From Larix sibirica (taxonomy: Eukaryota > Streptophyta > Pinopsida > Pinales > Pinaceae), in the NCBI GenBank assembly GCA_004151065.3, contig NWUY0303892090.1, positions 1 through 10,867 of the forward strand: a stretch of 10,867 nt of DNA. The letters are read 5' to 3'. The number at the start of each line of letters is the position of its first letter. Positions within the stretch are counted from its first letter, which is position 1. Made by a program: the position numbers and the translations under genes. Below, piece by piece: positions 1 to 7,799 of this stretch. The notes beneath the pieces were generated by a model, which did not search any database, was not told the DNA's origin, and was given only the letters and a program-made list of their open reading frames with translations.

Positions 1-49
1 CTTGAGTTGGATCCATGGGAGGGGACGTGACAACTATAAGGCTCTAAAA

Positions 50-870
50 TTGTTACTTTATTATCTAGTAAAAGGTTTCAACAATCCCTCTAAAAGACTT
101 GTCTTAGTGGACTTGGTGGAACTTCACAAGCTCGATGTTATATTGATCGAAGAAATTATGGGAGAGGGTCAAAATGTTGTTGGGAGTATTTGAAAACTTT
201 TGAGAGATTGTGACTTCTTCACTTTAGATACTAGAAATATTGGGGGAGTCATCACTGATTGTCTACGAGAACAATTTTTCTTCTTGAATTTTTTCATTGT
301 TGATTTAGGTATTTGTAAAAAATTAATGTTTGAGGACTTGGTTTTGAAGATATATGCAATTAGTTTTTATGGTCCCTATAATGATAAACAATAATTCTGG
401 GAAGGGTTTTTCTCTTTGGAGTTGTGTTAATGAAGAAACCATGTCATGTTAGATGAGAACTTAAAGTTTACTTTGGGTAAAGCTAAGGCTTGTGGGGAAT
501 CTATTAGAATTGACAAGATAGTAGAGTTATTCTAGCATGAGATAGATGAAGGAGGACTGATAGTTGTTGAACCCATAAAACTCGTGCTAACTTGAAGGAG
601 TAACAAGTTTAGTGAAGATAGGGTCTCCAAGAGACTAAATTTTTTTTGGTTTCTAATATTCCTTTAAATGAAATAGATAACAACATATATTTTGTAGAGG
701 TAGAGGGAGGCTTATATCACTTGCCTATTTTTATCTAGATGCAGAAGCAGGATTGCAACCCAACTTCCCTTTCAAGTTCAAACCCTCTTTGGATAGAGAA
801 GGAGGACTTCCAAGATCTAGTCGAGAAAGTGTCAGTAAAGTATGGTTCAAAATCCATGGAGTTATCCATT
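50..870 (+). pseudogene. LINE endonuclease (APE-type) domain remnant
   Basis: The ancestral domain nicks target DNA to prime reverse transcription. Recognisable words in order are GFNNPSKRLVLVDLVELHKL then DVILIEEIMGEGQNVV (about 75-183), which match the usual N-terminal block ending in QETMGEG. Next come DCDFFTLDTRN and ISFYGPYNDK (about 206-390), and then DENLKFTLGKAKACGE with IRIDKIVELF (about 447-531), matching the G-D-x-N block and following helix. EDRVSKRLNFFW is near 615-650. The terminal S-D-H motif survives only as YHLPIFI near 714-735, so Ser-Asp is lost while His remains. The N-terminal W-N pair reads YL. The first 394 bases hold two open stretches separated by a stop and shift, and later pieces lie in different frames. 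It is not functional. Confidence 0.75.
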
Positions 871-1382
871 TTTTAAGTTTGCATCTCAATTAAACAATGT
901 AAATAAGTAGTGGCATCTTTGGATTCAAATAGAAAAAAAAAGATTTTGGATAAGGAGCTCAAATTTGTTGAGAATGCAATTTTTAATATCAAGAAAGGAA
1001 CCAGGATGGGATATTTAGGGAGGAAGAGGAATTTAAGCCATAATATTTTGAAATGAAAAAGAGAAGAATGTTGGAAGGGAGTGAATCATAATGTCGGATG
1101 ACAAATAGAGTGTTGCAGATAAGAAAGGGAGATGCAAACACAAAGTTCTTCCATAATTATGATAATCACAAGAAAAGGATTAACACTATATGACAAATGA
1201 AATATGTTGAAAGATACACAGTTAGAAAATTATTTGATATAGTATATTTAGTGTCTCATACTTTCAGTCAATTTATAAAGAGATAGATAGGGAAAATATA
1301 GTTGAAACTATCATGTTAACCTCCCATGTTTATCGTTTGGTAACATAATAAGGTAACCAAAGTTTGATGGAAGAAACTTCAC

Positions 1383-2199
1383 ATGAAGAATTTCATCAAT
1401 TTTAGATTCTTTCAAGAAGGATACCATTCTATTATTGGATGGTTGGTCTATAGAGTTATTTATTGGGTTCTATGGTTTAGTGGAAATGGACAAGTACTGA
1501 TAGTTATTAAGGAAATTAGGAGTTCTAGTAAGATGTTAGGAACTTTCAATACCACATCCCTAGTTTTGATCCCCCACAATGGTAATCCTAGAAATGTTGA
1601 TGAGTTTAGGCCTATTTATTTGTGTAATTGTTTTTAAAAATCAAAGAAAATATCTTGGCAGGTGGAATTAAGAAGATATTTCCAAAAGTTATATTACAGG
1701 ATTAGTTTGGGTTCTTACCCAGATGATGGATATTTGAGGCAATAAGTGAAGTGTAACATAGAATTCATATTGACATAGAAAATAGTTGCATTTTAATGTA
1801 TATGAACTTGGACTTGTCCAAGGCATATGAAAAAACCAGTTATCTATATGTTAGATTGATGCTTATTCATGAGGGATTTAATCTTTTAGTGGTTAAATGG
1901 ATAATGGATTGTATAACTTCTATCTCTTTTCCTATTCTTATGAGTGGTTTCACATCCATTTTTTAAAATACCATCCAAGGGCCTGAGTCAAGGATGTCCT
2001 TTATCTCTTTTATTCTTTTTTTTTCTAGTTATTGAAGGTTTGAGTAGGGCTATTGTCGATTATAAAGTATTAGGGATAATTTTAGTAGTCATAATTGGCA
2101 TCACATTATCTTTAATTTGTGTTTATTAGTTGATGATGTCTCGTTGTTATATCTAATGTTAGTTTAAGGGAAGAAATAAAGTTACATAAAAATTTCACT
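1383..2199 (+). pseudogene. LINE reverse transcriptase domain remnant
   Basis: The ancestral enzyme copies LINE RNA at the nicked target. Visible landmarks in order are KMLGTFNTTSLVLIPHNGNP then DEFRPIYLCNCF (about 1530-1634), matching the L1 block FRPISLCN. Motif A follows as LDLSKAYEK (about 1808-1834), with the catalytic Asp codon at 1811-1813 intact. GFNLLVVKWIMDCITSIS is at about 1876-1930, GLSQGCPLSLLFFFFLVIEG (motif B) is at about 1980-2038, and LVDDV is at 2126-2140, the plant-L1 form of YxDD with both Asp present. SNVSLREEIKLHK follows in a shifted frame (about 2152-2190). Premature stops separate these blocks. The catalytic aspartates survive although the frame does not. Confidence 0.85.
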
Positions 2200-2775
2200 T
2201 CAAGGAATTCAAATTATACTCCTTCACATGCTTGGGCATTCAATAGTCCCATACTTGTACCTTGAGGCCACTTCATGGGAGGGATCATTCACATGGAGAA
2301 CTAGTTGTTTGAGGACCACCATTTAGCCTATAAAAGGAATCCATGAACATGCATTTCATAAGGAGAAATCAATAGCAAAGTTATGATGCAAGACTTAGCT
2401 TGAGAGAATCATCTTTCATCCTCATCCTCACCATCCATTGGAATTTCATTCTCACTTATCTTTTTCCTCGAGAAGCAAGTGTTTTCCCTTCATCATTCCA
2501 AGTTAGTTAGCAATAAATTTGAGAGAGATCAAAGGACCATCCCAAAGGGAGTGTTGGATACTTTTCCAAGAAAAATTCTCATAGGTCACACCATTGTATT
2601 CAAGTTTTTCCATTGGACATAAACATTTAATCTAAGCTCATCTCCTTGTTGTGTTTTTATACCATTTAGAAAAAGTTTTATTCTCCAAGTAGTCTTTGTA
2701 TGTGTTGTTATTAATATAATAGCTTCATTGTTGTTTATTGGACTTACTCACTATCCACTTAATATACTTAGTGTT
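2200..2775 (+). mobile_element. Candidate solo LTR or LTR fragment (unassigned)
   Basis: This AT-rich block separates the LINE RT remnant from the copia relic and contains no frame I can match to a protein. It has promoter-like layout on the plus strand: CTATAAAAGG at 2328-2337, then pyrimidine-rich sequence with CTCATCCTCACC-type runs, and AATAAA at 2512-2517. A TATA box followed about 180 bases later by a poly(A)-type signal is typical of an LTR U3-R layout. I could not place TG and CA termini or a 5-bp target duplication, and no second copy is in the window. It could equally be a diverged internal or 3' region of another repeat. Confidence 0.3.
2328..2337 (+). promoter_or_regulatory. TATA-box-like site in candidate LTR
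   Basis: CTATAAAAGG is a near-consensus plant TATA box with a GC-richer flank upstream (GAGGACCACC). It gains meaning only if the surrounding block is an LTR. No start site can be shown from sequence. Confidence 0.3.
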
Positions 2776-2777
2776 CT

Positions 2778-3489
2778 CAAGTCATCACTGTGAGCAAGAA
2801 GGATGGTGGTATGTGATGAAGGTTCAAAGATGTCAAATTTGTATAGCCTTGAAGAGTCATCAATATGTTTTGAATATATTACAATATATGGATCATTTAT
2901 TTATCTAATTACAACATAGTGAAGTTAAAATTAAACTCAATGGGTTTCCCATTACTAGAATAAGTAACTAGAGAAATTGAAAGAGAAATTGCTTAAAGAT
3001 CATAAACATAGAATACATTGTTAAATTACCTATCAAGAAGATGTATTGTTCTTTATGCTATAAAATTTAAGGGAGAAATATCACTGAAAAAAATATGTTG
3101 TGATGTACAATCATCAAGGCTAGAGAAATGATCCCTATAATCGACCATATAATGAGAGGATCCTAAGTCTAAAATCCACTCATGATTTGGCTAAATTTTG
3201 TTGTAAAAATCATATGAGGCTTAGAAGAAGTGCAAGAGAAGGAAGCACCTAAACAAACCTTATGCTTCTTCATGGTTGCTTCCAATGCTTGTATGAGGAT
3301 TCATTGTAGGTGGCTTGGTGGTCTTTGGTTTTTTGGCACCTCATTACTGTTTCTTGAAGGTTTGGATCCATTGTTATTATGATCAAAAGATGTGTTCTTA
3401 ATACTTGTATCAAGTACACCAATATGGAAAATCTTGTCTTGTTCATGTGTTAACTAATTACAAAATAAATCAAAATTAGGCATCAAATA
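2778..3489 (-). pseudogene. Copia protease and GAG-pre-integrase remnant
   Basis: The 5' part (about 3489-3300) reads HIGVLDTSIKNTSFDHNNNG and then a basic, Pro- and Asn-rich stretch, in the place of the gag tail and zinc-knuckle linker; I see no intact C-C-H-C knuckle. The protease start is WILDLGSSHYMVDYRDHFSS (3178-3119), where copia has W-x-L-D-S-G-x-S-x-H-M. Here the D-S/T-G active-site triad reads D-L-G (3169-3161), so the protease would be inactive. After a stop at 3055-3053, NNVFYVYDL (about 3022-2996), YSSNGKPIEFNF (about 2964-2929) and SRLYKFDIFEPSSH then LLAHSDDL (about 2854-2778) follow the order of the GAG-pre-integrase domain. Multiple stops and frame changes are present. Confidence 0.7.
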
Positions 3490-3971
3490 AAAAGTAGGGA
3501 TAAAAATATCAAAATGATATTTAAGTTTAGAAATAATAACTATTATTACCTGATCATCATCCTCTGTCGCTCCACAATCATTATGTTGGGGTCATAAGAG
3601 TTTTAAATTTGTGATGTAGTGTTCAATGCGAGGAAATTATGCCAAATCAAGAATTATGAATGTCTTTTTCAACTAATGAGCTCATGTAAAAGATATGTTT
3701 TCCCAAAGAGTTGTTCAAATTTTAACCTTGCTTCTTGAGGTGTGTTAATAGATTGGATATGGAATTTGAGATTGTTAGAGATTGCCATGCCAATTATACC
3801 TCTTGCTTCATCATTACCATTAAGTCATTTTCAATGTTTATCAACGTTAATTGGTCCAACATATAGCCCAAGTGTCATCCAATACAACCCTTTACTCTTG
3901 GGTAGATCCTACATGTAGGATTTCCAAGAATAATAGTCTATGTTGCTTAATCAAACCACATGAAAAATCAT
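3490..3971 (-). pseudogene. Copia gag (UBN2-type) remnant
   Basis: Gag would form the cytoplasmic particle that packages element RNA. The minus-strand frame opens with an ATG at 3971-3969 and reads MIFHVV, a stop, then LSNIDYYSWKSYM, a stop, then DLPKSKGLYWMTLG, matching the usual copia gag start with the W-x-x-Y-M-x-x-L-L pattern. After a short gap with two more stops, DEARGIIGMAISNNLKFHIQ then SINTPQEARLKFEQLFGK (3812-3693) matches the central gag helices, including the P-Q-E-A and L-F-G words. A stop follows at 3671-3669. The rest, down to about 3490, is open only in short pieces. Stops at several sites mark it as dead. The family assignment is strong; exact limits are approximate. Confidence 0.75.
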
Positions 3972-4057
3972 TTTACAAAGATAAAATATAAAATGCAACA
4001 TATACAAGAATATTCTTTTTGTTATTATATAAAGAATCAAGTGACACATACACACGT

Positions 4058-4065
4058 TGGTACCA
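4058..4065 (-). other. Primer-binding-like site of the copia relic
   Basis: The minus strand reads ACAGATGGTACCAACG here. TGGTACCA resembles the start of the initiator-Met tRNA primer site TGGTATCA used by most plant copia elements, and it sits two bases after a possible LTR end (..CTACA) and about 90 bases before gag. Similarity to the primer site is lost after the first eight bases, so this may be a decayed site. Confidence 0.35.
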
Positions 4066-4067
4066 TC

Positions 4068-4226
4068 TGTAGAGAGTAGCGGGCCTCTGCGGTTGATCCA
4101 AGGGAAGGTTCGTTTATATCCTTGTACTCCCAATATTCAAGTAGGTGTCAAGTGAGAATTCCTTATGTGGTGAAAGATGAAAGGAGAGTGTGGTTTCTTT
4201 CTCTTTCTAGTAAGAATTTAACAACA
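4068..4226 (-). repeat. Candidate short copia LTR (about 159 bp)
   Basis: On the minus strand this segment begins TGTTGTTAAATTC and ends CTACTCTCTACA, giving the TG...CA form of an LTR. GATATAAAC at about 4111-4119 could serve as its TATA box. It lies directly before the primer-binding-like site. The outer end at 4226 is a guess from the TGTTG start, and no second LTR is present to confirm it. Confidence 0.3.
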
Positions 4227-4332
4227 TGATGATGCTTTCACAAATGGAAGGCTAGATGTGAAATGTTGACCATGAGGGCTTGTTTAATAGGCACAAGAAT
4301 GGTAAAAAATAAGATCTAGACCCAATGTGTAT

Positions 4333-4347
4333 GCTCTTCATTCCATT
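4333..4347. repeat. Left copy of imperfect SINE-flanking repeat
   Basis: GCTCTTCATTCCATT lies immediately before the SINE candidate. It matches GCTCTTAATGCATT at 4645-4658 with two mismatches and one gap, as expected for an aged target site duplication. Confidence 0.4.
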
Positions 4348-4644
4348 AATTGTTTAGTGGAGAGATAAGGGATTTGGAAGTTCGATCCGCTAGTTTCGAC
4401 CATGCCAATGTATGTGTCCATTTGTATCCACTACTTCCCTTAGGTAAGCATGAAATGATGAATGATTACCTAATTTGCACTTTTGGGACCAGTTCATGGG
4501 TTTTTGGGTAAAGTGTGTAATATGGATCACTTACACACTGACCAGGTCTCCTCCATGAGTCACACGTGGATGAGAAATCAATTGTTCACTTCTATAAATC
4601 TCATCTAGTAATGCATACATTTGCATGTTATATAAAAAATAATA
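4348..4644 (+). mobile_element. Candidate tRNA-derived SINE
   Basis: This segment of about 297 bp looks like a tRNA-type SINE. An A-box-like word TTGTTTAGTGG (4350-4360) lies three bases from the start, and a B-box-like word AGTTCGATCCG is at 4379-4389, close to GGTTCGANNCC. A second B-like word, GTTTCGACC, is at about 4393-4401 and would give more typical spacing. The 3' end is an A-rich tail, ATATAAAAAATAATA (about 4630-4644). An imperfect 15-bp direct repeat brackets the whole unit. There is no coding capacity. The gap between the A box and the first B box (18 bases) is shorter than usual, which may be a deletion. It would have depended on LINE enzymes for mobility. The family is not identified. 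Confidence 0.4.
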
Positions 4645-4658
4645 GCTCTTAATGCATT
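4645..4658. repeat. Right copy of imperfect SINE-flanking repeat
   Basis: GCTCTTAATGCATT follows directly after the A-rich tail of the SINE candidate and pairs with the copy at 4333-4347. Confidence 0.4.
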
Positions 4659-6027
4659 GACTCCACATGTATCAAGATGATTAATTGATGGATAATAAAT
4701 ACAATTTAAGCATACTATAATGTACAAAGCTACACCTCGCCCATAGGAATTGGTTTGTATCTCTCGTACAATAAAAAATACACATTCCATGCACTTATAG
4801 CATACTGCAATAACTTCTTAGCTAGTAGCAATGCAAGTGTCTCAAAACTCATTCAGTACAAATTGGACTCTTGAGAAATAGAGGGTGGTTTAGATCTGTC
4901 CCCAACTAAACCAACTTAAGAACTAATCAAAGGAGTGTTCACGGTGACTTCCATCACATCTCTCGCTTCAACTTTGAGTTGTAATGGATCTTTTGAATCC
5001 TGGGATAAAATGATACTCCTCCTTGATAATGGTATCAATCTCAAAGGAGTTGGTATGGAAGCAATGTCTCTATGATCCCTATGACCTTCATAACTATGTC
5101 CCCTTCTGGGACCATAAACCATGATGGAGTGTTGGTGTAGCTATATAGTTAGGGTCTATGTGAAACAAAAACTTAGTATAGATATGAGTGAAAAACACAG
5201 TGGAACATCATCATGGTGGGGGAGAATGCCCCCTGCTCCAATAAATCTATAATAAATAGACGGTGCTACATCATCAAGCTTAAGCTCTTTGAGTTTAAAC
5301 AATTTCCTCCTCAAATAGTTAGGATGGATCTCAAACAAAAACCATTCACATCATAGCCTCTTGTGCATTATTTCACCACATCCCATTTATAGTTTCCTAA
5401 CAACTCTCTCCCCCTACTCATGATAACATGATCCTAGAGGTCACTCTATGGCCTTAATGTCTTATATAGATTAATGAAATGGTTGACACTCTCTATTATC
5501 ATCAACATAGATTGTTTAATAAGGCTATCATCAAGTATGGAAAGTCTCTCCCTACACAACCAATTGCAATGTCTAGTGATCTCCTTAGGGGTGTACCGCG
5601 TAACCTTATTCTCCCATGGAAAGGGATATCTAGAATGATCCTATCCACTAGGGTAATTTGCATATAAGATTAATTAGTATACAAATTAAAATAGATGTTT
5701 TCTTTTGAATTCATACTTTCAAAATTAAAGACATCTATGAAGAAACAAGAATAATTACCATATGTAATACCTAGGTCCTCAAAATACTATATCTCCTATA
5801 ATGATGGATTGCTAATGTGGAATGATAGAGGTGCATTGCCTCCCCGAATCCCACTACCAAGACTTCCACTGGGTGGTGTCGCCTCATGATTGGAATGTGG
5901 GCTCCCTATGAAAGTAAAACCATATATTATTCAATACAATTATAATTCACTTATACAACTCAATAAAAACAAAGTTATTTTTAACACATACATGTTCTCT
6001 CACGAGTTAAAGGAGGGACAAATATAG
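4659..6027. other. Unidentified region with coding-like stretches, mostly minus strand
   Basis: I recognise no family here. On the minus strand, 5640-5449 is open for 64 codons and reads like a helical protein (for example EITRHCNWLCRERLSILDDS, then IIESVNHFINLYKTLRP). 5353-5156 is open and includes PNYLRRKLFKLKELKLDD and YYRFIGAGGILPHHDDVP. 5122-4916 is open and rich in Arg and His at its start. A further minus-strand piece near 5910-5805 reads SNHEATPPSGSLGSGIRGGN and is preceded by TTTCATAG, which could be an intron 3' end. ACCCTAG just above 5665 is another such site. The plus strand also has a 62-codon open frame at 5479-5667, so openness alone proves little. It may be an old gene fragment, a DNA-transposon remnant or chance. 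Confidence 0.2.
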
Positions 6028-6180
6028 CATCTCAAAGAGGAGTTTGAGATTGTACAAAGCTACATCTCTCATGAATATAAGACCCCCATTATGGAGAACG
6101 ATATGTTAGAGGTTAATACTTTGGGTAAGTTAGTAGAATCTTTCCATCCCTTTAACAAAAATAATTTAGCATATGCTTAG
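6028..6180 (+). other. Short unidentified coding-like stretch
   Basis: The plus strand is open for 50 codons between a TAG at 6025-6027 and a TAG at 6178-6180. It reads HLKEEFEIVQSYISHEYKTP, then IMENDMLEVNTLGKLVESFH and PFNKNNLAYA. The composition is protein-like, with charged and hydrophobic residues well spaced, and the same frame continues upstream of the first stop as SHELKEGQI. There is no start codon context and no recognised family. It could be the 3' end of a dead gene or transposon ORF. Confidence 0.2.
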
Positions 6181-6189
6181 AACAATAGG

Positions 6190-6950
6190 TTTTAATTCAA
6201 AAGATAAAATATTAGGACTTTGGTTAGGCTACATGTTATAGTAGTTAGGGGATTTAAGGGATTCCAAGTGTTAAAACACAACACTATCGATATTAACCCT
6301 TATAACCTCTTTATCTAAGTTAGGTGCCATGGGGATTGAGAGTTGTGGAAACTATGGGTTAAGGGTTGTTCGGATTAGGGTTGGGTGTTAGAGTTGGGAT
6401 TTAAGGGATATATGCTAGTGGTTAAGGGTTATAGGGTTTATTGATTTTAGGTTATATGGTTTGTAGGGTTATAGTGCTATAATGGTTATGATATAAACAT
6501 TATGAATTATATGTATTGGTTGCATCATAAGGGTTAGTGGCATGATATGTATTAGTGGCACAATAAGGTTTATATGAATTAGGGGCTATAGGATTGAAAT
6601 GTTATAAGATTTTATAGTTAGAGGACATAAGGATTAATGGTTAAAGGCATTATGAGTGATAAATGTTAGATGTTTCAAGCATTATAGATTATACGTGAAA
6701 GGGTTTATAATTGTTATTAGGATTACATTTTTGAGGTGTTCAAGGTCAATAAAGTAATAATTAGGGTACATATGGTTTATTTATTATGAGGACTAAAAGT
6801 TAGGGGTTACAGGTATTAGGTGTGAAGGATTACAAGGGTTAAGATTAATGTAGTTAAATAAATTAAATTAAATTTTTATAAAAGTTATAATATAATGGAT
6901 ATAAAAATTAGAGTTATAGAGATTATATGGGTAAAGGGTTACTTTTTTAC
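6190..6950 (+). repeat. Degenerate telomere-like, C-depleted tract
   Basis: The plus strand is filled with irregular words such as GGGTTA, TTAGGG, GGGTTATAGGG and GGTTAAGGG, interspersed with AT-rich spacers. In 6361-6900 I counted 22 C in 540 bases (about 4%), so the two strands differ sharply. Near the left end (6292-6308) the plus strand instead carries ATTAACCCTTATAACCTC, the complementary sense, so orientation switches there. Plant telomeres are TTTAGGG arrays. This tract has no uniform unit and could be a decayed interstitial array or a low-complexity minisatellite. No genes are seen. Confidence 0.5.
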
Positions 6951-7040
6951 TTTTTTTTTCAATTGAAATATTTAGGGACAAAACAATTTTCAAAAATATT
7001 ATTAAAAATATTGTGGAAAAAAAACATTTTACACCTCTCG

Positions 7041-7211
7041 ATCAACATTTGCCACTTCAGTGAAAACATAAAAAAATAGAAAATCTTATGAAATTGATTT
7101 AAGTATCTCTAATTTTATATATTACTTTTGTGTTTGATTTAAAAACATTTTATTAATGAATTTCATTAATTTATCCATATACTAAACTTTATTCTGCTAT
7201 ATAAATTTTCT
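7041..7211. repeat. Diverged direct repeat, copy 1
   Basis: ATCAACATTTGCCACTTCAG and the following A-rich stretch ending AATCTTATGA (7041-7091) are matched by copy 2 at 7311-7363. ATTCTGCTATATAAATTTTC (7191-7210) is matched near 7499-7519. The two anchor words keep the same order in both copies. It is AT-rich and noncoding. Confidence 0.45.
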
Positions 7212-7310
7212 ATCTTGTAAAAAGAACACTCACTAGTCACAACCACAATTGCATATTCCAATTCATTCTCAAAATACAATTACCCAACAACAACTTCTAA
7301 ACTACTACTT

Positions 7311-7520
7311 ATCAACCAATATTTATCACCTCAATGAAAAGGAAAAAATAAAGAATCTCATGATGACTGCCTTGACCTACATGCTATGCATCATAAGTAA
7401 TAATATACATAGACATCTATACTTGTATATATGGATTTTTTTTTATTGCAATAAACATTCCATTCATAATCTCATTATTTTATTGTTACAATAAACATTA
7501 TGCTGCTAAATAAATTTTCT
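7311..7520. repeat. Diverged direct repeat, copy 2
   Basis: ATCAACCAATATTTATCACC followed by TCAATGAAAAGGAAAAAATA and AATCTCATGA (7311-7363) aligns with copy 1 at an offset of about 270. TATGCTGCTAAATAAATTTT (about 7499-7518) aligns at an offset of about 308, so the copies differ by indels. Within this copy, AATAAACATT occurs twice about 40 bases apart (near 7450 and 7490), suggesting a further small duplication. The unit matches no element I know. Confidence 0.45.
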
Positions 7521-7791
7521 CAATCACAAGTGCACATTCTAATCTGTTTGATCTTGCATGTAAAAAATAACATTTTCACAACTGCATGTTTTAGAATGGT
7601 AGATGAAACAATGGTTGCAACAAAAATGTCGATAAACACAACATATAAAACTTGTACAAATTGTAATCACAAAAGCAACAAATTGGAAAAGCTATTTTCT
7701 CATTTAAAACATATATTATATGAGGACCATTCTAAAAAGAAATCAATTACGATTGATTTGTTTGTTGATTTTTGTGTACATAACATATTCA
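7521..7791. other. AT-rich flank, no supported gene
   Basis: This stretch holds a plus-strand open frame (7500-7814) but nothing recognisable. CACAAGTGCACATTCTAATC just after 7520 loosely resembles CACAATTGCATATTCCAATT at 7242-7261, so the direct-repeat similarity may continue a little further. The last bases before 7792 are the expected place for the 3'-side target duplication of the minus-strand LINE, whose other copy lies outside the window. Confidence 0.4.
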
Positions 7792-7799
7792 TTTTTTTT
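7792..7799 (-). repeat. Short A tail of the LINE
   Basis: Eight T on the plus strand (A on the element strand) end the LINE similarity and mark its probable 3' terminus. The tail is short, as expected after decay. Confidence 0.5.

Larger units (their letters stand above)
1..2199 (+). mobile_element. Decayed L1-clade LINE retrotransposon, 5' end outside window
   Basis: This is a remnant of a plant L1-type non-LTR retrotransposon ORF2 read on the plus strand. Endonuclease-like sequence (about 50-870) is followed by a degraded linker (870-1380) and then RT motifs up to about 2199, which is the normal ORF2 order. The frame is broken many times and conserved words appear in all three plus frames in the expected sequence. 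The match fades after the post-YxDD helix at about 2190, so the RT thumb, C-terminal region and 3' tail are missing. The linker contains only scattered similarity. Base composition is AT-rich and the decay is far greater than in the LINE at 7792-10867, so this is the older insertion. The assignment is from motif recognition only. Confidence 0.85.
2776..4226 (-). mobile_element. Ty1/copia retrotransposon relic, 3'-truncated
   Basis: Read on the minus strand, the order is a possible LTR (4226-4068), a primer-binding-like site (4065-4058), a short leader, gag (from about 3971), aspartic protease (about 3178) and GAG-pre-integrase (to about 2778). This is the standard copia arrangement. Homology stops abruptly at about 2776, just after LLAHSDDL, where copia proteins normally continue into the W-H-x-R-x-G-H zinc-binding start of integrase. 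Integrase, RT, RNase H and the second LTR are absent. The break abuts the candidate LTR block at 2200-2775, so a deletion or rearrangement removed the rest. All coding parts carry stops and shifts. Confidence 0.75.

Noticed and set aside
2151-2908. ATCTAA at 2151-2156 and 2903-2908 as a target duplication for an LTR beginning TGTTAG at 2157
   Set aside because: LINE RT similarity continues past 2157 and copia coding similarity covers 2903, and there is no CA end before the right copy.
3951-4133. Minus-strand 60-codon open frame across the primer-binding-like site
   Set aside because: It covers the copia LTR and leader, which are noncoding, and it does not run into the gag frame.
2776-4226. 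A second LTR for the copia relic within the window
   Set aside because: No segment below 2776 resembles 4068-4226, so the element is treated as truncated.
4348-4401. A functional tRNA gene
   Set aside because: Only box-like words are present. There is no cloverleaf pairing or acceptor stem, so the tRNA likeness is better explained by a SINE head.
5217-5234. GGGGGAGAATGCCCCC hairpin as a regulatory structure
   Set aside because: It is a five-pair stem with no context. Such short palindromes are common and nothing links it to a function.
5479-5667. Plus-strand 62-codon open frame
   Set aside because: It lies opposite the minus-strand stretch 5640-5449 and resembles no family. Both cannot be assumed real, and neither has support from homology.
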